A stretch of DNA of 26,629 nucleotides, taken from contig QXVZ01023857.1 in assembly GCA_008931825.1 (NCBI GenBank), positions 1 to 26,629 of the forward strand. Reading direction: 5' to 3'. This document shows, piece after piece, positions 1 to 13,100 of this stretch (the first letter of the stretch is position 1; every line of letters begins with the position of its first letter). Position numbers and translations under genes: made by a program. The stretch comes from Phallusia fumigata (lineage: Eukaryota; Chordata; Ascidiacea; Phlebobranchia; Ascidiidae). Below the pieces are notes generated by a model that did no database searches, was not told the origin of the DNA, and saw only the letters and a program-made list of their open reading frames with translations.

Positions 1-1003
1 TGAACTGACAAGATCTTAAACAACCTTTTTTCATTTAAACCTCGGTCAAAGGTAAGGTTTTGCCAAATGTTTTTTTCTTCTTGTGGGCAATGGGGTAAAA
101 AATAGGGCTACATCTGTCAAAACCGGACATTGCACTTTTTAGCCGTTTCAAGGTCATTTTTTAGCAAATTAGATTTCACTGGTAAAAAACAAAAAAAATT
201 TAAGAACAATGCAACCTGCACACGGAAACAGACATACACAATGTGACACTTGGCACCAAACACGGCCAGGAAATAAGTCAGCAAAGTTTCGATGAAACTG
301 GGTCATGTAACTGTCACAAGCTGGAAGTGTTGGCTGTTCATTTTTGGCAGAAGATGATAACTAAAACGAAACTCAATTCCTAGTAATGTATCTGGCTTAA
401 AAGTTCTTCGAATGACCCCAGTGTTTAACATGGTTTAACTCACCGGGTAAATGGTTCACCCTGGAGTGAATGAAAATTTTACAAGGGGTATTGAATAAAG
501 GGTTGAATGTAGGGTAAATAAAATGTTTTTGTGCCCACTGCTAAACTGCATTTATTTTACTTTTGCCCTAACACGCGGAATAGAGTAGAACGCTTGCCTA
601 CTAGGACCAGTCTGCAAATGCAAATAATTTCTTTACAACAGCATTTACAGTTACACAATAGCTGCAGTTTTGGATGGTTATTGTGCCAATAGCTTTTCCC
701 AGTATAATCAAGAAAATAGGCGTCAAGACTGATAATCTGCTCAGCTGGCAATATCAAAACCACCAACAGCCGCTATTGGGAATGCTCGAAGTTAAAATAT
801 GACTTTCATCAGCCGATAGGAGTATACACAAGACATTCTTCACCAATATAACAAAAAAATGATTTGTTTGTTTGTTTGTCAGACGCTGTTTGTTCTAAGA
901 ACCGGGGTATATTCGGAACGGTTTCACAATTTTCGAGCTTAACAGTCAAGGGGTGCACGAACCTTAAACTACATGTATCTCTTACATCTTTTTTAACACC
1001 TAC
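1..1003. other. Intron sequence downstream of the last visible myosin exon
   Basis: No coding exon was recognised on either strand. The block contains a (TTTG)n run near 864-880. The next motor exon should lie at or beyond the window edge on the minus strand. Confidence 0.6.
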
Positions 1004-1163
1004 CGCATGCTGGTTGTGCAGTTTCTGAAGCAGGGACTTGTCCGACCCTTTGGGGAACCTGCTCTCCTCGTTGATGAGCGAAATTAATCCCAGATTCTTC
1101 TCAACCAAGTCGAGACATTCACTGTTGTCTGACCACTGTACGTCGCACCAATCTATGCCCTCT
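1004..1163 (-). CDS. MYO10: Myosin exon: [14 protein letters not shown] segment (last exon visible)
   Basis: The 160 nt (one base plus 53 codons) read [20 protein letters not shown], then [20 protein letters not shown] and [11 protein letters not shown]. The stretch up to the loop before the actin-binding region agrees well with myosin X. The acceptor is gtgttacag and the donor gtaggt. The next exon (lever-proximal motor) was not seen in bases 1-1003. Confidence 0.94.
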
Positions 1164-4100
1164 CTGTAACACGTTTTAGGTTAGTAAGCTTTTGGCTACT
1201 GATTGAAGTCATTCAATGTGTAAATGTCGCATATACTTGTTGACATTTCGGACATTTGCAGGACGTGCTTATGAGTGAGTTCTACAACAGCGTTTTAACT
1301 AATTCATTTTTTTTTCGTTTGAAACTTCGTCATCAACGTCAAATCCGGAAAAAAACGGTTTAAATCAAACGAGTGATTCGGTCAGTCTGCCCAAAACAGC
1401 AACAGAAAATTTTTACCGCTCAAAACTCAAACATATATCTTTTTAAGAATCTTTATAAAAGGATCAAACAGTTAAAGAATATATTCCGGGCATGTTAAAA
1501 CTTACTTGTTATATTCAATTTGTTCCAAGCTGAAAATGTGACGGTTGAAAAACTCCTGAAGCTTTTCGTTGGCGAAGTTGATGCAGAACTGCTCGAACCG
1601 GTTGACCTGCAAAACGCAAAATTTTGTTTATTTTAAGTGGCGTGAACCTGAACCGTTAATGCTGCTCGTCACGACTCTACGAGCGAGATAAACCAGTGAC
1701 CTTACAAAACTAGAACATTTTTAATTGAGGACAAACATTAGTTGTACATACTTATTACAGGAAAACTTTGTTTTTGTTTGTTTAAAGTTAGTGACATCAA
1801 TTCGGATTAACCAATCGGGTTCAATGGGTTGGAGAAATCATTTTGTTTGTTTGTTTCATTGTTATCCTCGGGAACGAAACGCCTGAATGTGCTTAATTAC
1901 AATGAGTCCACCGTCAAACTACATTTTTTGTTTATTTATTTTTAACTACATGTTTAGTTTCTTAAGTTTCTTGCTCATGGAAACACAAGCGACCGAGACA
2001 GGATTAGAACCCACAACCTTGCGAGCACAAGGCGCTAACCATCAGTAGCGCTAACCATCTTGGCGGCCAAAAATACAAACAAAGAATATGATACAATAGT
2101 ATAAAAGAAAGAAGTAGTATTGAAATACTTGAAAGCAACAATTTCAGTTGTACTTACAGAAAAGTTTTCGAAGCCGAAAATATCCAAGATTCCGATGAAG
2201 TGAAAATCGTCGGGTCCCTTGATCCTGTGATTAACTTTGGAGATGATCCAACGGAACAGCTGGGAGTATAGCGCCATCGAGAGGGAATCACGTGAGTCAC
2301 AAGCCTGCCAATCACAGAGCAGCAAGATTAGAAGGCGCCATGATGCTTTTTTTAATTGTACACAATTCACGGTTTTAAATGGTCTCAATAGGAAGATACA
2401 AGCGAGTACTTGTGTGTAAAACATTTTTTACGTTTCAACAAACGCTGTCGTCATCCTGAAACGAAGAAAATACTATCACACCTGTACTGGTTTGTAGCCT
2501 GTAATTGACACAAGGTCTGATAGTGACACGAATTCGGCCCATTTTAAACGCAGAAAGGTTTTTGTACATGTATTTAAAAACCACAAGAGGGCGGTCATCG
2601 GTTAATACTCATTGTCGAGTTTGACAGGTTTTTCTGCATGCGGGATATGTAGTTGTCTATTCGTGAGAAACCATGAAAAGCATCCGCCATTAACGCTGAC
2701 TCATTTCCGCAAATGCTGAGTAATAAGGTCGCGAACGTTCAAAGCAATCTACATTGGCTCAGTGACGTCTAGGGTTTACATGTACGTGACGTCACACTTT
2801 TGCTGTTTTCACAACAAATAGAAATTTATAACAGCAAAAAGTCAATAATGATTTGTGAGCTGCAGACAATTTGGCTAGACTAGCCTAAACGGCCAATGTC
2901 CTGTCACCAGCTGCACTAATAAGACCTTGTAGGTCGAAACAGTGTGCACTATCTGCAGCTCATAAGTATAAATTTAATTTTCGAAAAGTGTTTGTCGACG
3001 ATGCAGTAACGTTATGACTTGACAGATTTAGTTTTTGGGTTGGGACATTAACAACCAGTCCAAAAACAACGCAACGAAAATTGTTTTTCATATTAACCAA
3101 GCTCTTAAGTCACACAAAACCAATTGTTCTTAACTAGGATTACTCGTACCCCTAAAGTTTACGATATCTGGTCCCAAAGAGGATGGTTTGTTATTTGAAC
3201 AGGCGAGCAATAATTATCATCCGGAAATTACAGAAGAGGTGCGAAAACTTGCTGATGATAAGGGGATACCAACAAGTAAAAGGTTAAGAACAACTGTACT
3301 AAGAGTCAAAAAAATAACATTCTCAACAAGATGAATTGTCTACATTAGTGCTATGGTATTTCGCTCACTTGTTTTTGTTTCCAACCGAGCTGCTTGTTTT
3401 TATTATTTTGGGGGATGGCTTATTAATTAGAACAAACTATAAACAAGTTATAACTGACTTTTGTAAATTTTAGTCTTCTACGAGAGAAAGTCTATAGAGC
3501 TAAAAAACGCCAAATTCCCTTACCTGGTCAACACTCTGTGGTGAAGTGATGTTTTCTCCACGTAACTTCATCGTTCGTTCCTTCATAACTGCTTCAAGTC
3601 TTTCACTGTCGATCCCGAGAAGTTGGGAAGTTTGGTCCACCACTGAAAATTGGAAAATCAATTAATATAAAAAGTTGACACCGCTTATGGTTTTCCACGT
3701 AATAAGTCCATGTGGTCGCACATAATTTGAGTTGAGTTTATTTCTTTATTAGTTTGTTGCTTACAAGTTGTTTATTGTGTATTTGACACGATGCAATAAT
3801 CAAGAATGACTTTATTCTGAAACACACAGGATTACGAAAGCAGAGACACCAACGTAATTTTGTGCCATCAATAAAGAAAGTAAAATATATTTTCCTAATA
3901 CACGCTTCCAAAGCTGGTCCTGGCCTAGCTTTGTGCACTCAACCGAGATAACGTGTTAGCGAAGTGTTAAAAAAGGAAAACCTGCTTGATAAGTTTATTT
4001 CGAAACATAGATTACTTGTAAACTTCGACACAGTTAACTGCATAAAGCGTGCCCGGAACCCGCTTTGGAAAAAATGCATGTGAAAGGAGGGCTACTCTAT

Positions 4101-7100
4101 TTACAAAACACCAGCTACACCACGCAACGCACAATCCACACACGCACAGGAACATATACTTCCACACGGCATGCTAGCAACTGGACAAGTTGCTTTGTTG
4201 TGTTGTAAAGTGAGGAAATTACCCACGCAACCGACAAGTGAACATGCAGAAAAGGTAAAACGTTAGTTATCCGAAGGAAAATGACAGCTACTTGGTGTTA
4301 GTGAAATCACTCAGCACTTCAAATCATGTAGTTTTGCAGCAAATTAGGTCCTTTGAAAGTTAGAAACACAAGGTTGGACTTGGAAAGTAGTTCAATCGAA
4401 ATTTGAATACCCGGGATTCTGATATACGTTTGTTTGGTCATTTTTTCTCGGTATTGCAAAAAAACGCCATTTAGGTTCTAGCTCAAAAACCTGGTTCATT
4501 TTATGTTCCGCTGCCACATTTTGCATTAGATTTAAATTCTAGTCGCTGACTGCATCCCATTGGGTCCAAGACGTAAGAACGACTTAAAATAATTGAATTG
4601 CATGTATTGATGGGTAATTTACTGTAGCGCGTTCTTCACGTAGTTTTCACGCCAATAAGAAAAAAATGATTACTACTTTCAATCAAGGTTACCCTCATTT
4701 TTTCATGTTTAAAGCACATGAAAAGTATTGAACTACCAGGCACAATCGGATCTTTTACGGGATTTCTAAAAAAATCCATTTTTTGGCGCATAAAAATCAA
4801 AAAATGCTTCTAGTAGTCATTAGTTGGCTTGGTGGGTTTTAGTGCGAACGCTACTGCGCCCTGTGCGACAACAGATTAGTCGCAAATCGTTGAAATTACT
4901 TGATGCAGTTAATTTCAGTGCATGCAATGACGTCGCTACGAGCGCTACAGCATCGGTATCACTACAGGGAAAGTACCTGGTAAACTGTGTGGAGGCAAAA
5001 CCGCTTTTTCTAGATCAGGAGGCGGAAAAGATGCGAGGTTGATAAACGAAACAAAGTGAAAAAAAGAAAGAAAAGGAAAAGAAAAATACACAATGTTATG
5101 TTTAAAAGTTATAAATAACCCAAATGCAACCGTCAAATAGAGGTTATTGTTTAAAAACCAATGACATCGACGTAAAGTTAGGGGAAGATCAGTTTAAACA
5201 GTAACTTTACCCAGTAGCTTTGGTTGAAAACACTACTATAATTATTTATACGGCGGCACGCATACAGTTCATAATGTTCTGTCACAATAGTTTTGTTTAA
5301 ATGTTTACTAATCTTGCCATCGCTTTTACATTCCTTTTTTAAATGGAAGAATCAAAATCGCCCAAAGCTTAAGACATTGTTGTGCTTTTACCTCTATCCC
5401 TTATAAGCATTTATTTCTTTTTTTAATACAATAAAAAACAATATATATATATATACATATGTTGAGTATTGAGTAAAAACGGCTTACCGTCCATTTCGAC
5501 CACTTGGGCACCGCCAGCATTAGCAAAGGCCACATTTCCGAGTTGCAAAATCCCAGCCAAGACACTTTTCATGTCTTGACGTTGACCGTCTTTGAATCCA
5601 ATCGTCACAAGAGATTGCTGCACAAATAAAGCTGTTAAAGTTTTTTTGAAAGAAAACTGGTTTAAAGTCGAGTTCGGTTTATTTTTCAATTTTGACACAG
5701 TCAACTGCATATAGCGTGCCCGCAACCCGCTTTGAAAAGTGCATGTGGATGAAGACTATTGTATAAATAAAATACCAGCTACACCAAGCAGCACACAATC
5801 CACGCAGAGGTCGTTCACTGTACAAACCAATTAAATATACGTTTAAGTGTGTAGGCGACACATTAAAATTGGGCAACCGGTTGTACATAAAAGCAGTTAG
5901 GGAACACAAGTCAATGATAACGAATTTTTTCGGTTGAATTTTGGTCTTTGTGTGGCTCGGTCATGTAACTATTTTTTCTGGTGCTTAGTTTTAAACAAAA
6001 TCAACAATCACAAATTATTCACAGCCCGCTTAAGTTAATCACCAAACAAAATTGTATGCAACATTTCGGTCCCGTCGAATTGTAATTGCAACCGGTTTGG
6101 GAGCAAAAGATTGGGAACCACAGCTTTAGTGTATCGAAAAAAATCATTCCGCAGTCTCAAAAAGTCCATTCACGCAATTACAAATCTCCATCGATCTTCC
6201 CACCAAAGCAACACCCATCAATCATTGTGACGTCATAGCGTGGCATCTCGAACATTTACGACGTGTCATGTTGGCACAGAAAACGTTGACGTCATTGTTT
6301 CCGAACACGAATTCGAAATGGCATCGTTCAAATAAGGTCGGAACGCGACGCAAAGTTTCGAAGAAGTTTGCGACAGAATGGCAAACATCAAATCACTGGT
6401 TTTAAGTTTAAACCTTATCCGGTTAGGGCGTGATTTTAACTTTTTCGGGGTTGCATTTTCAGTGTATTTGTAAGGTCAATTTTGATTGATTCCCCGGATA
6501 AATATATGTACACGATAACTGATGAGGACAACAGCGATAGGCGAAACGTTTGCAGTAAAGTGCATTCACTACATACAAGTTCTCTGGCAGTTATGTTTTT
6601 AATTAACCTATCTTTAAGTCTCTGTCTTGTGTTTTAAAATACACATATTTACAATACTACACATATATACATGTTTAATCCCAATATTGTTTTTTTCAGT
6701 GCCGTTTGTAAGTATCAGCGTGTTTGCAAAAAATTTAATGTCCGCTGCAGTTAGTTTTGTTTGCATTTACCTCTTAAGCGGTTAGACCTTTTTTCTGAAA
6801 ATGCATTTACTCATTACATAATGACAAGACAAAAGTTTTCGAACTCTCGTCTGATTGTAGTCAAAAAAATAGTGTTTAAAGGCGACATGCTTTGCTTTAT
6901 GTTTACATGTCTCGGTGATAACTTATGCCATCATCATTGATAGAATCATAGGCTTACAATAGACATGAAGGAATTAGCTTAATTTAGGGATAACCTTCCA
7001 CTGGGTAAGAAGAATCCCGCTTAAGTTTCTTGCTCAGGAAACACAAGTGACCGAGACAGGATTAGAACCCATAATCTTGCGAGTCAGGCGCGCTAACCAC

Positions 7101-10100
7101 TCGGCCATCTTGGTATTTATACACCTCGAGAGCGAAAACTTAAGGAAAATACTTTAAATCTTGCCGAGAAGCTTAATGATGACAAACCATTGGCATGCTT
7201 CAATTAACACATGTCTAACACACGACTTTTCTAATGTATTTCAAACTATAAATTGTAACAAACACATTAATCAAATGCACAATCAGCATTCTACAGGTAA
7301 CTGCAACCACCAACAAATCTTAGTTTACCACACAACATTTATGCTTTAAATGCAATACCTACCTCAAAATGCTCCCAGTCTTTGACGTCATCAAGTGTTG
7401 GGTCAGAGTCGCAACCCGATTGGTTGAGATAATGATATTCGGAAGGTTCACGCAGGCAAAGTTTTTCTGAAAGTTGAAATGGTGAGAATTTGTTTTTCGG
7501 CGTGCAAGGAAACCGACTAGCTACATCGCCATTCCGCTCATAGTTTGTTTGTTAACTTTCCAATTCTTGATTGGCCAAGTAAACGGTATAAGCAGTGCAC
7601 TTTTATAAATGTAGAAATAAATTTCTGTCGATTCGTTGTGGTAAAAAGTATTTTCGATATTTAAAGTTTTAAACATACAAATTTGAGCTACATTTCGTAA
7701 CTTTCTTTGAGAAATAGAAAGCTAACACAACAAACAAAACAAAGAGGTACGTCCTTTTTGGGTAAGTTGCAAAATATATCGCTTGACATTCGGTTTTCCA
7801 TTAGTTTCGAGTGAACACGAGCAGTGTCGATGGGATTTGATCCCACAGACTTGCGAACGAGCGCCACAAAACCGGTCGAAAATCTCTTAAGGATTGTCAG
7901 AAAACGAAATTAAATCGAACCTTTTTCATCCGGCGATAACCCGCGAACAAGCTGATAGAAAATGTGGTAATTCCTTTCACCAGGGTTCTGGCGCACTACT
8001 CTGTGCTGCAAAGAATATCAGTTGTTAGTCAGGTCACAATTTCAGTTTATCCGCATATAGACGCCCTTTGCGACTTTAAACAGAATTTGACTTGTTCGTG
8101 GGGTGACTTGACCCAAATATTGCCCCAAAAGATAGTAAAATGCAACGTGGAAATGTGTAACCCTTGATTAATTTGGGTGCTGCTTTTTGCGAAATTAAAC
8201 AGTTTCAATTAAAAGTGTCAATTTGTTTGATAAAAAACAAAATCTTTTTCAATCATTCAAGAACGTACACCGTTTTGGAAAAAACTAACCTTTTCTAGAA
8301 GGTCTGTGTTGCGTTTGCAGGTGAAAGCGTTGGAGTGAAGGAAAACAAAAAGTCAGAAATAAGCTTTTATTTTTAGAAATGCGTTTGTTTTTTCCTCAAG
8401 TTTCTACTTAATGATGATTTTTACTACAGTGTGTATTTAGTCACTTTTTAACCTAACCACCACCGGCTTAGCGGGGTAACCAAATTAAATCAATCAAACT
8501 TTTTCAAGATTACCAGTATAAACTAAACTGTTTCCAATCAAAAACTGTACCGACAGGTTTTCATAACAAACAAAAAAGCTTTTTAGCAAAGACCTAGAAG
8601 GAAAAAGGGGCCAGAAAAAAGTCACCTATAGGGAAAGAAAAAAGGCCATCGCCATCGAACATCAAAATATATTCGATTAACAATCAACAAGGATACAGTC
8701 AGTAATCCGAGCTCCTTTGATCTGACCAGCTTCGCTAAACAGAAGTTGGATAAATTTGCCAAATCGACTGGAATTATTGTTGTACACTGTCTTGGCGTTC
8801 CCCAGGGCTTCAAGTAATGGACTGCTCTCCAGGATTGACTGCTCTATCGAACGGCCGTTTTCCTTTGATGGTCTGGGAAAGATATAAGGTTTACAATGCC
8901 GATAATGTGCCTGAGGTCACTGAAGGTCAAACTGGCCATTGTGTATCGTGGTAAAAGGTCCCACTTAAAATATGAGTTGGGTTTGTTACAGAGTACAATA
9001 TTTCATGTGCTCGTTTAGCCAAAGTGAAGTAAATTACCTATTGCCACATGTCCTTATTCAAGAACTTAATTATTTTTACTTTTCTTTAAAGCTAAATCAA
9101 ACCAAAACTTGAATTGTCCTAACGAAAACTAGACAATGTAAAGAAAAAAACGCGTCAAAATTATACTATCGTGCACTACCAAACATTCCCATTCATAAAA
9201 CTAATTCACAAGTTACATGATGACGTCACTCCGGTCGTGCCTGTTACGTCAAAATGGCAGACGACACTTACTCGGTTTTGCCTGAAGCTTTGCTGACGTG
9301 TGACAGGTAGCTGAGCATGAATTTGGTCGTTTCGGTTTTCCCCGCTCCACTCTCGCCACTGAATGAACGGAAAGGGTTAAAACGGGCTGATATAGAATTG
9401 TATGCACAACTGCGCTGTATATGGTTGGATTATGTAGGTTTAACTTAAGGCCATATAGGTTCGATATCGGTCCTTGGAGGTGATGAGTTTGCCCAATCAG
9501 GGAATGTTTTTTTTTACCTGGCATGCACATGTGAAATAGTTAGGTGTTCTCAAATAATACAGAAATGGGCCTTTTGAACGACAATGTATTTTTTTCTGTT
9601 GGCAAAGCATGTAGAAACATTGTTTTTTCTGCCTCATGACCACATTTACTTTCTGGGAAATTTCCGTCTGAATCCGCCAAACAATTAATGGCAAAAGGGC
9701 ATAGACAAGCTGTAGGGCAGAAAAATGAAAAAAAAGAAACAAACAAACAAGCAATACGTTTCCTTCGCGAAGAGGACCAATACATATCGTGTTTTTTCTG
9801 TTGGCAAAGCATGTAAAATGTCGTTTTCCTGCCTTGTATCAGTATCTCTGTTTTTTATTGCACAAACAAAACCAAGATCCTGAAGCCTACTGCAGACATA
9901 AATGCCTTGACAAACTTGCTTGGTTTGTTCAGGTGTTACACTTTAGCAACCACTATAAACGCACAATGAATTTGATCATTAAACTCCTTCCATATGTGCA
10001 AGCCCAATTGCGGTTTGTTTACTACAACCATGAACATGATTGTTGTGTTCGTACACAATGGAGTAGGTCCTTAGGCAAAGATTGTTTGCTATTTTAAGGT

Positions 10101-13100
10101 TTTTGTATGATTATGTCTTGCATCACCCACTTCAAAAATTAAAAAAAATAATAATAATAATCCAACGGAACTGCGAAGAGGTAGGTAGCTCGACGGTGGA
10201 CTCATTGTGAGGATAACCCAAACACGCACACACACCCGAGAATAAACATGAAACAAACAAACAAACATGAAACAGAAAACCGGACAGAAACACAAGGAAT
10301 TCACAAACAGTGTATTTTACAACATCAGTTGGCCGCCCGCTCTGTAAATTATTAAAATCGTTGTTGAAAAACATTCAAAAACCATTTCAGATTTATTGCA
10401 GAGCTAAAAATCCGCAAAACCTAATGAGTTTCCTCATTACAGATTAACCTTCATGATGATTGAAATCCTCGCAAATTTACGACCAATCAGCAGAGGTCGT
10501 TACAAGGTCACGACAGTCAAGAACGTTGTGGCTTTTTAATGACGACCTGCTTTCGCGTTGGCAACGACGCTAAAACTGTCGTGCCAGATTGGGGAAAAAC
10601 CTGCGTTGACGCATTTTCTGACACGCGCGGTGGAAGAACGAAAATTCAACGAAATATTTGTTCTGTTGGCAGGTATTAGTGAATAACCAAGCCAAGAATC
10701 GTTCAACTCTCGTCACGTTTTCGTTGCTCTCCCCAGTTTTATAAAAATCAATGCACCTTATATTTATAACGGGCTTTTCTGGCAAATATATTTTGCGTGC
10801 CGACGTTTCGACGTCCTATTCAGGTCGTCTTCCTTAGGGTAAATAACACTTAAACCATTAACCAGGACGGAAAACAAAAAAAACATTTCGCTCTTTAAGT
10901 GTTATTTACCCTGAGGTAGACGACCTGAATAGGAAGTCGAAACGTCGGTACGCAAAATTTGCCAGCAGAGCCTTCCATAGTTTATACAATGCCTGGGAGG
11001 AACACCTATAGAGCGTAGCTAAACTTTGTAATAGGATAACGCTGCTTGGCGCAGAAAAATAGCTCACTCGTTGCAAGACATTACAAGCGTCGCTTAAGTA
11101 ACATGGTGAAAGATAGTTGTATGTTTTGGACTTGTAAACCTAATACCGTAAGCAACACAATTCAAACATACCCCAAACAAACCAAGCAAAGTAAAGTGAA
11201 CATACCCGTGGCGCAGGTGACGTAATGAATAACGTCACGCCTTACGCAGAAAAGTCGGTTCGTGCAAAACATTATTTCCTGGTGTGACGATTCGGCGCAG
11301 TTCAAAAAAGAGTTTATGAGTTTAAGTTGAGCAACGAATAAGAAACATAATGAGCGGACGTAATAAACCGGTTTAAGACTCCAAAACACATAGTTTTTTT
11401 TAAGGTTTAAGTTCAAAAACGCCATTTTCAGCACAGTTTTTACCACAATATTGTATTGTTTACGTTTGGGTCAGCGGTTATAATCTTTTTCCTTATAGGT
11501 ACCCCTTTGAAATCACCAACCAGTTTTCGTACCCCCTTCTGTAATTTCCGAAAAGTAATTCTTCTTCTCATGTTTAAGTAACAAACAATTTTTGTTCGGA
11601 TGTTATAGATGTAATGTTGTATCTATAATTGACCCTAACTATTGATTATCCTGGGACCCACTGGAAACAGATCTCATACCTCTTAGAGGTTGGGGTACCC
11701 CTGGTTAAGACCCCTAATTCTGGGAATGATAGTGTGTCAGCAAACCACGTTTATCATTGAATCTGTTTGTTTGTTTGTTTTTGCAAACAATCGTACTTTA
11801 TACAGTAAAACACAAATCTGTCGAATTCCACGCTGAAAACACCCCCATTGGGTCACAAATCTGAATTCCAAGAGTTATCATGCAACAACTAACAAGGCAA
11901 AGACAGTAATTGTTAAAACACACCGCTAAACTAATTCCTTTAACCTGTTTTTGGTATCCAATAACCTAAGAGCGTATTCACAACAAACACTAGTCAGCAT
12001 ACCACAATCCTGACTCGCAGAACGTGCTACACCTTGATTGTAATTTGACAGCTTAACCTTCATAACTGTTTAACAATGTCATTAAGCTCAATTATAGGGC
12101 GTCGAAGTGTTTCACAAATGCGCACGGCGTGACAATGCGGTTTATGTTTNNNNNNNNNNNNNNNNNNNNNNNNNNNNNNNNNNNNNNNNNNNNNNNNNNN
12201 NNNNNNNNNNNNNNNNNNNNNNNNNNNNNNNNNNNNNNNNNNNNNNNNNNNNNNNNNNNNNNNNNNNNNNNNNNNNNNNNNNNNNNNNNNNNNNNNNNNN
12301 NNNNNNNNNNNNNNNNNNNNNNNNNNNNNNNNNNNNNNNNNNNNNNNNNNNNNNNNNNNNNNNNNNNNNNNNNNNNNNNNNNNNNNNNNNNNNNNNNNNN
12401 NNNNNNNNNNNNNNNNNNNNNNNNNNNNNNNCCGGTAGACGCATCTGGTGTGAATCGGCCTTTACGCCCTTAACGTATCTGCTCAACCCAAACTAAGCAA
12501 CACAAACAAACCCCGAGATATCCATCCAAGCCAAAGAACACAACTGAGATTAGACCATTCTGAACGATAACGGTACTATGAACAAACTGTCCTATATCAG
12601 TTAGCCAAGGGGGCTCAATGCCAATATACTGGCGCCAAGCGATTGCAAAAACTACAAGCTAATCAACTTTGAGCACACAACTGCAGTTTAGATCTTTCAA
12701 GTTACACAATCGGATTAGTGGTAACAAGATAAGATACGTTTAAGGTAAATTTTGCGTTGATGCTGCAAGACGTAAGAGCCAGAGTAGCCAACAGTTAGAA
12801 AGTTTGTGGTGATGTTGTTACTTATTTTTTGAATTTTTTTGCTTCGAAACCTTTTACGATTTTAATACAGAGATACATTTGGATAGGGACAGACCATTAT
12901 TGTTGTTGTATGTCGGAAAAGCGTTACACATATATCTTTGAACCCACTAATTTAGTGTGGCCAATCAGGCGCCAGGCGTCCCAACCAAGATGCAAAGCTG
13001 GAAACAACTTTATGAAGCCTAATTTACCCAATCTTAACCATCAACTGAAGTTTACTTCTTCAGGAACTGTACCTCCCTTTGCCTGGAGAGTGGAGACCCG

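Larger units (their letters stand above)
3643..5487. other. Myosin intron (1.8 kb)
   Basis: It holds the repeat at 4024-4145 and AT-rich DNA. No convincing exon was seen on either strand. Confidence 0.6.
5618..7362. other. Myosin intron (1.7 kb)
   Basis: It holds an interspersed repeat (5691-5810), two TGACGTCA palindromes (6228, 6287), a half copy of the fold-back family (about 6508-6625) and a SINE (7021-7114). No exon was seen. Confidence 0.6.

Noticed and set aside
7021-7114. Functional tRNA gene on the minus strand
   Set aside because: A and B boxes are present, but the arms do not form a full cloverleaf and a SINE body with two other copies follows.
860-11790. Repeated (TTTG)n / (CAAA)n runs at about 864, 1845, 9738, 10254 and 11765
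   Set aside because: Simple tetranucleotide repeats common in such genomes. No array structure with spacers, so not CRISPR-like.
12107-12496. Open frames on both strands across the N gap
   Set aside because: They consist almost entirely of undetermined bases and have no meaning.
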